The notes beneath the pieces were generated by a model, which did not search any database, was not told the origin of the DNA, and was given only the letters and a program-made list of their open reading frames with translations. A DNA stretch of 64,000 nt from a virus: IMG/VR virus record IMGVR_UViG_3300042894_002372, positions 16,421 to 80,420 of that record; one strand, given 5' to 3'. Each line of letters begins with the position of its first letter. Positions within the stretch are counted from its first letter, which is position 1. The translations under genes were made by a program, and so were the position numbers. Below, piece by piece: positions 24,062 through 31,699 of this stretch.

Positions 24062-25242
24062 TTTTTAGGTTGCACTGCTGTTGGAACGTTTCGATACACA
24101 CGCTTGGTAGGGTCGTACACAGTTTTCATTGGGCCTGCACCGGCCAACTGTTTGAGACGAGACATAGCCGCATCAAACTTGTCAGCATCCATATTGCCGA
24201 CTTTTTCGCCTTCATCAATATCAGGCTCTGTCATTTTGCCTAGTCTAGAAATATGCGATTTGCTCATCAAGTGATCATCTTCCGCGTCCGGCTCTGTTCC
24301 GCCGTAACGACTAGCGTCTGCATGATGACGAATACCGGTTGCGGTCTTTTCAACTCGTCCTGGGGTAACAGGCGTAGTATCCTGCTGGCCCGATGGAGGA
24401 CGGCCACGGCCCCTCTCGCCCTCAGCCAGTTCGGGTTCTTGATTGGATTCAATGTAATCAGCCGCTGTGTCAATATAGTCAGCCGCATTAGTAATTTTCA
24501 TTTGTACCCACTCTGGCATATTTTCGTTGTCATCCAACATGCCGTTGAGTCTGCGAGCCGCACGTACAATAGTGTTCAATTGATCTTTTGCTTGGTCACC
24601 TTCGTAATCGTATTCGCCCGAGTCAGCGTGGTCAACAGAGTGGCCATCGCTGTCTACTTTGGCTTCCGCCATGCCTTGCTGACCGTAATCGGCTTCAATG
24701 TTATCCAACATACGATCATAAATTTGTTCAAAGTCATCATCGCCGTGATAGCCTGTATCGATAGAGATATCATCATACATGTCTTGTATAGATTGTTCAA
24801 TTTCTCGGCCGTATTTGCCTTGTTGTGCATTGTATAGCATGTCAAACCCGTTGTCGCCGGATCGTGCAACTTTGTGTAAAAATTCTTCAACATCATTGCT
24901 GCCAGTTTCCGCCACACCTTGAGGTTTATCGTTGGGGTTGGTAGTCAACATAAACTCTTTGTCTTTGTTGAACAGTTTGGCCTGCATTGTACGTGCGGCT
25001 TTGTTTGCGGCAGCCTTATCTTGGAATGCATAAGGATTGCCTGATTTGTCTCGGATCAGTTTTCCATTGAGGCGAATATACCAAGTACTTGACTGCTGGT
25101 CAAGTGCATGATTCTCGTCATTGGCGCCACCGTCTGCACGATATGCTTGTGAGTCTTTGCCAAAGCCACTGGTGCTGTTAGCAACGTCACGTTCATATGC
25201 ATCACGTGGGTCTCTCATTTCGTATAGATCATTTAGGTTCAT
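24058..25242 (-). CDS. Probable virion cargo polyprotein with [VML]AE sites (394 aa)
   Basis: No enzyme is recognised. The N-terminus MNLNDLYE fits an L-x-E prohead-protease site. Further sites follow in GVAE (109-112), GMAE (190-193) and ELAE (271-274), dividing the protein into four modules. The first module has a small W-I repeat-like fold (TWYIRLNGKLIRD, then AAANKAARTMQAKLF). The last contains GIRHHADASRYGGTEPDA and MDADKFDAAMSRLKQLAGAGP. The protein is acidic overall. It is the first of a run of similar proteins up to 36652. Confidence 0.55.
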   Translation of the reverse strand: MNLNDLYEMRDPRDAYERDVANSTSGFGKDSQAYRADGGANDENHALDQQSSTWYIRLNGKLIRDKSGNPYAFQDKAAANKAARTMQAKLFNKDKEFMLTTNPNDKPQGVAETGSNDVEEFLHKVARSGDNGFDMLYNAQQGKYGREIEQSIQDMYDDISIDTGYHGDDDFEQIYDRMLDNIEADYGQQGMAEAKVDSDGHSVDHADSGEYDYEGDQAKDQLNTIVRAARRLNGMLDDNENMPEWVQMKITNAADYIDTAADYIESNQEPELAEGERGRGRPPSGQQDTTPVTPGRVEKTATGIRHHADASRYGGTEPDAEDDHLMSKSHISRLGKMTEPDIDEGEKVGNMDADKFDAAMSRLKQLAGAGPMKTVYDPTKRVYRNVPTAVQPKK

Positions 25243-25940
25243 TATGCTTCCTCTACGTAGTCAGCTGACAGATCTTGTCGGCGTTGTCTAGCCTGGTACA
25301 TTTCCAAGGCCATCTGTGCTTGGTCTAGATTTTTAAAACGGCTCTTCATTGCACGGTCACCATGACGAATTTCAAATCCCGCACGTTCGTCTCCGTATAT
25401 TTCACATGAACGACCGTCTTCTAATGCAATGGTTTTAACCGGTGCTGATTCCGCATAGGTTGGTTCTTGCACAGGTGTTGTGGGCATTTGTACAATGGGA
25501 TTCTCGTCAGTGGGATCTTCTGCAACAGCAGTGATTTGTTTGGCAATGATGCTGGCATCTTTCGCAGGCTTTTTACTGATGTCACGATCTACTCGAACCG
25601 GGTCTTTTAAGTCAGTGTCTTTCTTTTCGTCAGCAATACTGTCAAGGTAGTCAGCAAAGGACTTTTTAACCTTGTCTAACTTGTCTTCACTGGTCACTGC
25701 TTCTTCCAGGGCTTCCTCGTCGTGCTCGACACTTTCGCTGGAGCCAACCATGTAACCAGCACTGGGTGCTTTCTTGTTGGGATTGCCGCCTAGTACTGGA
25801 CCTTGATCGGGCATTTTAAATAATGCAGGCATTTGTGGCACAGACCGTTGTTGTGCGTTCAATCCTTTTGAAACGCTATCTGGTGTGATAGTGCTTTCAA
25901 TCAATGCAAGTCTCTGCATTATCGTGTAAATTTCATCCAT
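25242..25940 (-). CDS. Acidic low-complexity phage protein, probable virion core or cargo (232 aa)
   Basis: Helical start (MDEIYTIMQRLALIE), then long Pro, Lys and Glu-rich linkers and a C-terminal small globular segment (SCEIYGDERAGFEIRHG, then LDQAQMALEMYQ) resembling the repeat modules of the 1295-residue protein. No enzyme recognised. Its stop overlaps the next start. Confidence 0.5.
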   Translation of the reverse strand: MDEIYTIMQRLALIESTITPDSVSKGLNAQQRSVPQMPALFKMPDQGPVLGGNPNKKAPSAGYMVGSSESVEHDEEALEEAVTSEDKLDKVKKSFADYLDSIADEKKDTDLKDPVRVDRDISKKPAKDASIIAKQITAVAEDPTDENPIVQMPTTPVQEPTYAESAPVKTIALEDGRSCEIYGDERAGFEIRHGDRAMKSRFKNLDQAQMALEMYQARQRRQDLSADYVEEA

Positions 25941-25941
25941 G

Positions 25942-26382
25942 TTATGCCCTCGCGTCCTTCAAATAACTTTTCAGTTGCCACTGATACTTGCCGTGTTGGC
26001 TTTGGCGTTCTGCGGCAAAGTTTGCAATGTCTTCACGACCTTCGGCAGCACTGGCTTCGAAAACTTGGCGGCTAAGGTTGATCATTATTTGGGTGTCTGC
26101 GAGTAATTCTTCCAGCATCAAGCGAGCACGTGGCACTTTGGTTTGATCCGGTATCTGTGTTAGTTCTAAAAAGCGGCTGAGACTGCCAGGGGCATATTCT
26201 TCTGTGGTGCGGATGTATTCAGCAATGGGATCTATAGCATCAAACGCATCTTCGTAGATCTTAGATAAAAACTTGTGCAATTCACCAAAGTCTGGCCCTT
26301 CCACATTCCAATGAAAATAGTGTGCCTTCAAATAGTACGAAAATGTACTGGCCAAATAGGTCTTTAGTAAATCACTTAACAT
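25942..26382 (-). CDS. dps: Dps-like ferritin (DNA protection/ferroxidase)
   Basis: 146 residues. The Dps signature is in KAHYFHWNVEGPDFGELHKF (19-38). Relative to E. coli Dps the ferroxidase residues are kept at the same spacing: His24 and His36 (12 apart), Asp51 and Glu55. The Asp of position 67 is replaced by Ser40. Dps dodecamers oxidise and store iron and bind DNA. In a phage, and placed among probable packaged proteins, it could protect DNA in the virion or after entry. It overlaps the 66-residue tagged gene by 11 bases. Confidence 0.9.
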   Translation of the reverse strand: MLSDLLKTYLASTFSYYLKAHYFHWNVEGPDFGELHKFLSKIYEDAFDAIDPIAEYIRTTEEYAPGSLSRFLELTQIPDQTKVPRARLMLEELLADTQIMINLSRQVFEASAAEGREDIANFAAERQSQHGKYQWQLKSYLKDARA

Positions 26383-26572
26383 TTGTTTTCCTTGCTTTCT
26401 TTCTCATACTTTTCGGGGTATTGGGAAAAGGGTCCGTGGTATATTTACCAGAAAAGAAACTATCGGGATTTCTTGACTGCATGCCGCCCATGGGCATGGC
26501 CACAGTGGCAACGCTACCACTACTGGTGGCACCAACGGATGCATTTTCTTTGATAAATTCCTGAGCTCTCAT
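26372..26572 (-). CDS. Small capsid-targeting-tagged protein (66 aa)
   Basis: Starts MRAQEFIKEN, matching the T4 internal-protein tag pattern with a FI-K-E site. The rest is Gly/Ser-rich then basic (ASVGATSSGSVATVA, then KSMRKKARKTN at the C-terminus), which suits a DNA-bound internal protein. The ATG is four bases from the next gene's stop region. No enzyme function expected. Confidence 0.6.
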   Translation of the reverse strand: MRAQEFIKENASVGATSSGSVATVAMPMGGMQSRNPDSFFSGKYTTDPFPNTPKSMRKKARKTNVK

Positions 26573-26850
26573 GTGAGTATCTTTAGTAGATTTCCTTTGA
26601 TTTTTCCGGGACCGTAATCCACACGCATATTTAAAACACGTATGGTGGCACCGGGAGAATTGACAAGTTCGTAACTGATTACATATTCGCCTGGCTCTGC
26701 TTCGATCTGTATCATTTCTTCAAGATACTCATCTCGCCAACGCCAGGTTCTTTCAGCAAATAATTCGTCATCTACGTAAACGCGGTAAACAGGTGGAGTT
26801 TCAGTCCAACTGCAATCAACGTCACATAGCACACGAATAAATTGTTTCAT
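26569..26850 (-). CDS. Small beta-sandwich-like phage protein (93 aa)
   Basis: Alternating strands (VYRVYVDDELFAERTW, then YVISYELVNSPGATIRVLNMRVDYG) suggest a carbohydrate-binding-module-like beta sandwich, as in some phage fibre or baseplate proteins. The same layout is seen at 39353-39787. A late motif CTAAATAC lies 3 bases before the ATG with no Shine-Dalgarno. Confidence 0.5.
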   Translation of the reverse strand: MKQFIRVLCDVDCSWTETPPVYRVYVDDELFAERTWRWRDEYLEEMIQIEAEPGEYVISYELVNSPGATIRVLNMRVDYGPGKIKGNLLKILT

Positions 26851-26853
26851 TGT

Positions 26854-26861
26854 GTATTTAG
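26854..26861 (-). promoter_or_regulatory. Late motif of the leaderless kind before 26850
   Basis: CTAAATAC then ACA and ATG on the minus strand. No Shine-Dalgarno is present. Confidence 0.5.
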
Positions 26862-26890
26862 TGTTATTAACCGCATAGTTAAATTACAAA

Positions 26891-26898
26891 TAAGTATC
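26891..26898 (+). promoter_or_regulatory. Late motif of the leaderless kind before 26902
   Basis: TAAGTATC then TAT and ATG. It is one base off the TAAATATC before 18575. No Shine-Dalgarno. Confidence 0.45.
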
Positions 26899-26901
26899 TA
26901 T

Positions 26902-28854
26902 ATGGCCAACATAACAATTCCTATAGTATCTAAACGCACCGCACCGGTAGTAACAGGTGACGGCGGCGCACGTGATTTAGCTATGATTGAAACCATGAAA
27001 CGCATGGCCGCTAGGCCCGAGCGCACAAGAAAAAATTTAACCCCTGTAAATTTACAATCAAATGTGTCAAGAAACACTCGTGTGGCACTGATACTTGCCC
27101 CAGAATGGGGTCCATATATTCCACCTTATAATCTTGCTAGACTGACCGCACTATCTAAAGCATCCGGGTATGCCACACAATGTTTTGACATAAACATCGC
27201 GGCCTATCACTACGGAGATAAAGACCAGTGGAACGGATACAATGATTGGCGCTGGAAAAATGAAACATATTTTACTGACATACACAGATCTATTGAACCG
27301 TTGTTGATCGAATACATTGACAAGATTGTTGCGTTTAACCCCACTGTTGTGGGTTTCAGCATTTATTACAGCAATAACCAATGTACCAACTGGATTATAC
27401 AACAACTAAGACAGCGTATCCCAGATGTAAGAATTATAGCAGGTGGGCCACAGGCCACGCAAGAACAACTTATTGCACCGGAGTTAATGGACCACATTGT
27501 GGTAGGTGAAGGAGAGATTATTTTCATGGATCTACTAGACAAGGTTGAAAATAACATAGTAATTACCGAGCATATACATCGCCACGACAAAGGTATTCGA
27601 ATTGACCTTGACAGTATGCCCATACCAGACTACAGTGATTTTGATCTAAGCCTGTACACTATGGGCACAGGTATATCTTCTGAAATGAGTCGAGGCTGTG
27701 TGGCCAAATGTCAGTTTTGCAGTGAAACCACATTCTGGAGATATCGTAACAGGCAGGCGTTAAGCATTGTTGACGAAGTGGAATTCAATTACAATCAATA
27801 CGGAATTAAAACAGTTTGGTTCATTGACAGTTTGGTCAACGGTGACCTAACAGAGCTACGTCAGTTTGCTCAAGAAATTGTAGCACGTAAAATAGATATT
27901 GACTGGCTAGGATATGCTAGATGTGATCATCGTATGGACATCAAATACTTGCAAGATCTCAAATCCAGTGGGTGTGCAGTATTAAATTTTGGAGTTGAAT
28001 CAGGATCTAATCATGTTCTTCAATTGATGAAAAAAAATGTCAAACGTGAAGCAGTAGAACAGAATCTAACTGACATGACAGTGATTGGCCTACACGCATT
28101 TACAAATTGGTTTACAGGATTCCCGGGCGAGACACAAAATGATGCTGCCGAAACAATGACACTACTATGGCGCACAAGAAATACCACCATCACTGGCCGA
28201 AACTTTGGAATCTGTAATCTAAATCCAGACACGCCGTTGTCACAGAATAGAGAAGACTTTGATGTAAGTCGTGGGCACTATGGCGGACATTGGGTGACCA
28301 ATGATTATACAAATACAATTCTGCACAGATTAGTCAGATATAAATCCGCTAACATAATACTCAACCATTTGCACTGCGACAACCGGACCCCGCCAGGTAT
28401 TCAATCCCGACCGGAACGCCCGGGTATTGAATCGCACTATGAATTGTTGTACGACAAAAACAACATACAAGATATCATACCCTACGAAATGTTTGACTAT
28501 GCCATAATCAAGCTGTCAACAAATCCCATTGCTGATTCGTTGGTAAACGAAATATGGCCGTTGTTACGAGTATTATGGTTGGCAGTGGGCGAATTTAAAT
28601 TGGATGTGAGATTTGATCCCACAATTGATTTGCCAGAATTCGGGCCTGGATCGTGTTTGAATGATGGCTTGCGTCCCAATGATTATTTTAAAGCACATTA
28701 CAAATTTGAAATTGGCAGACATGGTGCGTGGCATGCGGATTTTGCTACAGAATTACAAGCAGGCGGCCCCAATGGCAATCCCACTCAGGACGGAAAAACC
28801 TATGCATTTACTCATGCATGGCAAGGCACCGGAACCTGGGATCGCCCCGAATAA
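26902..28854 (+). CDS. B12-binding-type radical SAM protein
   Basis: 650 residues from the ATG at 26902, preferred because a late motif lies just before it. An N-terminal cobalamin-type Rossmann region (PYNLARLTALSKASGYATQCFD; VGFSIYYSNN; IIAGGPQATQE; VVGEGE) precedes the radical SAM motif CVAKCQFC near residue 268. Later parts resemble elongator/MiaB-like C-terminal segments (LGYARCDHRMD; FTGFPGET). The family does methylations, ring rearrangements and other radical chemistry. It pairs with the desaturase 31 bases downstream, which suggests lipid modification, but this is inference. Confidence 0.8.
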   Translation: MANITIPIVSKRTAPVVTGDGGARDLAMIETMKRMAARPERTRKNLTPVNLQSNVSRNTRVALILAPEWGPYIPPYNLARLTALSKASGYATQCFDINIAAYHYGDKDQWNGYNDWRWKNETYFTDIHRSIEPLLIEYIDKIVAFNPTVVGFSIYYSNNQCTNWIIQQLRQRIPDVRIIAGGPQATQEQLIAPELMDHIVVGEGEIIFMDLLDKVENNIVITEHIHRHDKGIRIDLDSMPIPDYSDFDLSLYTMGTGISSEMSRGCVAKCQFCSETTFWRYRNRQALSIVDEVEFNYNQYGIKTVWFIDSLVNGDLTELRQFAQEIVARKIDIDWLGYARCDHRMDIKYLQDLKSSGCAVLNFGVESGSNHVLQLMKKNVKREAVEQNLTDMTVIGLHAFTNWFTGFPGETQNDAAETMTLLWRTRNTTITGRNFGICNLNPDTPLSQNREDFDVSRGHYGGHWVTNDYTNTILHRLVRYKSANIILNHLHCDNRTPPGIQSRPERPGIESHYELLYDKNNIQDIIPYEMFDYAIIKLSTNPIADSLVNEIWPLLRVLWLAVGEFKLDVRFDPTIDLPEFGPGSCLNDGLRPNDYFKAHYKFEIGRHGAWHADFATELQAGGPNGNPTQDGKTYAFTHAWQGTGTWDRPE

Positions 28855-28874
28855 CAATTTAGCAGTAGTTTTGC

Positions 28875-28882
28875 TTAAATAC
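28875..28882 (+). promoter_or_regulatory. Late motif of the leaderless kind before the desaturase
   Basis: TTAAATAC then TCA and ATG at 28886. No Shine-Dalgarno. Confidence 0.5.
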
Positions 28883-28885
28883 TCA

Positions 28886-29590
28886 ATGACTGAACTTATC
28901 TATACCCTAATAGTCACACATATCACTATAATCTGTGTTACATTATACCTACATCGCGGGCAAGCACATCGCGGCATTGTTTTTACTCCTGTGTTAGAAC
29001 ACTTCATGCGCTTTTGGTTATGGGGAACTACCGGCATGGTGACCAAACAATGGGTTAGCATCCATCGCAAACATCACAGATTTAGTGATGCAGAAGGTGA
29101 TCCACATACTCCGCATGTGTACGGCATAGGTCGTGTGTTGTTCCGTGGCGCAGGCCTGTATCACTCAGCCAGCCGAGATGCTGACATGGTGGCACAATAT
29201 GGCGTAGGTACACCGGATGACTGGATGGAACGCAATGTGTACACTGCACACAGCAGACTGGGCATTGTGTTAATGCTGGCAGTTGATGTTGCGTTGTTTG
29301 GTGTGTGGGGTGTGTTAATCTGGGGTATACAAATGGCATGGATACCGTTCTGGGCAGCCGGAGTTATCAACGGCATTGGACATTGGTGGGGATATAGAAA
29401 TGGCGAAACTAAAGATCACAGCAGAAACATTGTGCCTTGGGATATTGTTGTTGGTGGCGAATGCCTGCATAACAACCATCATCTGGATCCTGCTAACCCT
29501 CGACTGAGCCGTCGTTGGTTTGAATTTGATGCAGGATGGATGTGGCTCACAGTATTTAGACTAGTAGGACTGGCTCGCTTACGTAGTTAA
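28886..29590 (+). CDS. Fatty-acid desaturase, delta-9 acyl type
   Basis: 234 residues from ATG 28886; the longer frame upstream overlaps the radical SAM gene and lacks family similarity. Three histidine boxes of membrane desaturases are visible: HRGQAH near residue 23, HRKHH near 60 and HNNHH near 195. Hydrophobic segments flank them. It inserts a double bond in acyl chains in the inner membrane using a ferredoxin-type donor. The 3' end overlaps the opposite gene by 4 bases. Desaturases are known auxiliary genes of cyanophages. Confidence 0.9.
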   Translation: MTELIYTLIVTHITIICVTLYLHRGQAHRGIVFTPVLEHFMRFWLWGTTGMVTKQWVSIHRKHHRFSDAEGDPHTPHVYGIGRVLFRGAGLYHSASRDADMVAQYGVGTPDDWMERNVYTAHSRLGIVLMLAVDVALFGVWGVLIWGIQMAWIPFWAAGVINGIGHWWGYRNGETKDHSRNIVPWDIVVGGECLHNNHHLDPANPRLSRRWFEFDAGWMWLTVFRLVGLARLRS

Positions 29591-29775
29591 CGCAGTTCTT
29601 TGATTGAGCCCACGTGCCAATCTTCAATGCGGTACTGTGCTTTGATCATTTGTCTGGCCACATGAGTGTTGGGAGCCCAGACCACTGCATCAACCCAGCC
29701 CACATATCCAGGATTTTGAACACGCACTTTGGCAGTCCATTGCTTTGCACCTCGAACGATTTCTTTGGCTCGCAT
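29587..29775 (-). CDS. Small protein with a single cargo-repeat module (62 aa)
   Basis: Starts MRAKEIVRGAKQW, a degenerate capsid-targeting-like tag lacking the final Glu. The remainder (WTAKVRVQNPGYVGWVDAVVWAPNTHVARQMI, read in two halves) resembles one copy of the repeated module in the 1295-residue protein. Its ATG touches the stop of the next gene. Confidence 0.5.
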   Translation of the reverse strand: MRAKEIVRGAKQWTAKVRVQNPGYVGWVDAVVWAPNTHVARQMIKAQYRIEDWHVGSIKELR

Positions 29776-31268
29776 CAGCAGTTCCAGCGACGACGTGCTT
29801 TACAGATGGCCTTGTCTGGCGTTTTGGCACATGAAATACTGTGCATCTTCATTTGTCCGCGACTGCGGCTACAATAACTCTTTCTACGCTTGCTGGCCTT
29901 GCTACCCCGCTTTAGTTTGCTGGGTTTGGTAGTCACAGCAGTCTTTAGTTTAGAACCAGGATTCTCTCTGCGATAAGCATTCACAGCCTTTTGACTCATG
30001 CCTGCAGTACGATCTCGTTTGTTGGCCTTTTGCCAGTCTTCGTTCAGTTGCGAAGTCACAGCAAACGCATACAGTTCATCTTCGGTCAGGCTTTCTAGGT
30101 CCTCCCATACTGCTTCAGCATCTACACCATTTTGTTCAGCAATGCCTTCGATAATAGATTCAATAAGATCAAACTCTTCTGTCAAGCCTTCTTCAGCATT
30201 GGGTTTGTCACGGAGTGGGCCGCCTGTGACCCAGGCATCGCAGGTTCTACGGCTGGCACATTTGAATTTTAAGAACTTACAATAACCCATCTCACCTGCA
30301 TCAATTACACCGGCTGCATCCGCAGGAGAGTCACTGTCGATGCCTTGAGCAATGCAGTCCAGGGTGTGTTGACGTATATCAAAAGCCGCACAGTTGCCGC
30401 ATAGGCTCGACTTGGCTTCGTCTACTGAGTCCAAGTTCCACTCATCAACTTTTTTCATCCAGAACTTAGTGTTGGGCATGTCTGGATTTAGCGGCCCATA
30501 GCCATAGTCATCAATGGCTTTTTGTCTGTTCTTGAGATTGAGTGTAATGTCTTGTGTAGCAGGCGGGCACTTGTTATCAGAGTCTTCTACTATGCTTTCA
30601 GCAGACACACAGTTGGGAACCTGACGGCCACCTTTGTTCTTCATGCCCTGTTGTTGATAACCGTCCCAGCATTTTTCATCCAGTTGTGCTTCCGCCGCCC
30701 CTTGTTCATCTATGCTTTCTCCAGTACCTACGTTATGTCTAAATTCAATGGCCTTAGTATCTGTGTTGTATATTGTAAAGTAAGTGTTTGGATCGTGCGT
30801 TTCTTTGGCCATTGATTTAACAACTTCAAAAGCTTCGTTTTTAGTTAATACTTTTGAAGATACATCTTTGCTGTTGATATAAACTTTATAAACTCTATCC
30901 CGGCCACTATTTAAATTCAAATCTCGATTTACTCCTAGTCTTTCGTCAGGAGATAATACTTTATTTTTAAACCAACGGAACAATAACCAGAAGAAATAGG
31001 ACATAGCAATGCCATTGACTACCATTTGGGCAACATCGTTAAAGCCTTCCGCCACACCTTCTGATTTGTTGCCATAGTTGCCCGCACCTTTTTTGCGACA
31101 CTGTACCAGTCGACCGGATGCATAAGCACTGGGCCATACTTTTGCACTAGCCTTGACCTTGTAGTAGCAGGCATCTTTCTTTTCCATCAGATCTGAATAT
31201 TCAACCACAGGTCCACCACAGTGCGGACAAGTGTGTTGTGATTCTGTAATGATATCTTTTATGTTCAT
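29775..31268 (-). CDS. Cys-rich mosaic virion/cargo protein (497 aa)
   Basis: N-terminus MNIKDIITES gives an I-T-E site. Modules in order: a zinc-like CPHCGG segment; KVWPSAYASGRLVQCRKKG; GVAE (about 69-72); one hydrophobic segment MSYFFWLLFRWF; a small W-I-type module; GAAE (about 190); CWDGYQQQGMKNKGGRQVPNC; a Cys-rich block LCGNCAAFDIRQH...YCKFLKFKCASRRTCDAW; then acidic GLTE/GIAE sites and a basic C-terminus SYCSRSRGQMKMH. These modules recur in aquatic phage proteins without known function. Probably packaged and cut by the prohead protease. Confidence 0.55.
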   Translation of the reverse strand: MNIKDIITESQHTCPHCGGPVVEYSDLMEKKDACYYKVKASAKVWPSAYASGRLVQCRKKGAGNYGNKSEGVAEGFNDVAQMVVNGIAMSYFFWLLFRWFKNKVLSPDERLGVNRDLNLNSGRDRVYKVYINSKDVSSKVLTKNEAFEVVKSMAKETHDPNTYFTIYNTDTKAIEFRHNVGTGESIDEQGAAEAQLDEKCWDGYQQQGMKNKGGRQVPNCVSAESIVEDSDNKCPPATQDITLNLKNRQKAIDDYGYGPLNPDMPNTKFWMKKVDEWNLDSVDEAKSSLCGNCAAFDIRQHTLDCIAQGIDSDSPADAAGVIDAGEMGYCKFLKFKCASRRTCDAWVTGGPLRDKPNAEEGLTEEFDLIESIIEGIAEQNGVDAEAVWEDLESLTEDELYAFAVTSQLNEDWQKANKRDRTAGMSQKAVNAYRRENPGSKLKTAVTTKPSKLKRGSKASKRRKSYCSRSRGQMKMHSISCAKTPDKAICKARRRWNC

Positions 31269-31699
31269 TTTTTAGTTCCTTTTGTGCTGACATTTATTGC
31301 TGGTCCTGAACGATTGGCATTGGGATCTTTACGGCGTTTTCTGGCTGCGGCACTGGCCCGGCCTTTTTTACCCAGAGCATGTGCTTTGGCCTGTGGCAAA
31401 CACTTGGGTTTGCCTTCTGATTCCGACCCTCGAGCACAGTCACCACGTATTTTACCGTCGGGTCCAAAGCGTACCCATTTGTCTTTGAACCAGTCACGAA
31501 GATTTTCATTCACGTGTGTGTTGGCATGTGCCTCACACATGCCACATGTTTCACACACCATTTCCATTTCAACTGATTCGTTCTGTTTTCGTTTACCGGC
31601 ACAGTGCGCCTTTTGTGAGAAGCCTCGAGGGTGGCTGCAATTGATACTGCTTTTGTATTTTTTGCTCCACTTTTCGAATACAAACTCACTTGCTTTCAT
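31265..31699 (-). CDS. Capsid-targeting-tagged Cys- and Lys-rich protein (144 aa)
   Basis: Starts MKASEFVFEK (tag with V-F-E site). Two recurrent phage modules follow: SSINCSHPRGFSQKAHCAGK, and a DWFKDKW...CARGSESEGKPKCLPQAKA part. The C-terminus is very basic (RASAAARKRRKDPNANR), which suits DNA binding inside the capsid. A late motif precedes it within the upstream gene. No enzyme recognised. Confidence 0.55.
   Translation of the reverse strand: MKASEFVFEKWSKKYKSSINCSHPRGFSQKAHCAGKRKQNESVEMEMVCETCGMCEAHANTHVNENLRDWFKDKWVRFGPDGKIRGDCARGSESEGKPKCLPQAKAHALGKKGRASAAARKRRKDPNANRSGPAINVSTKGTKK

Noticed and set aside
28661-29590. 309-residue version of the desaturase
   Set aside because: The extra 75 residues overlap the radical SAM gene and have no family similarity; a late motif directly precedes the ATG at 28886.
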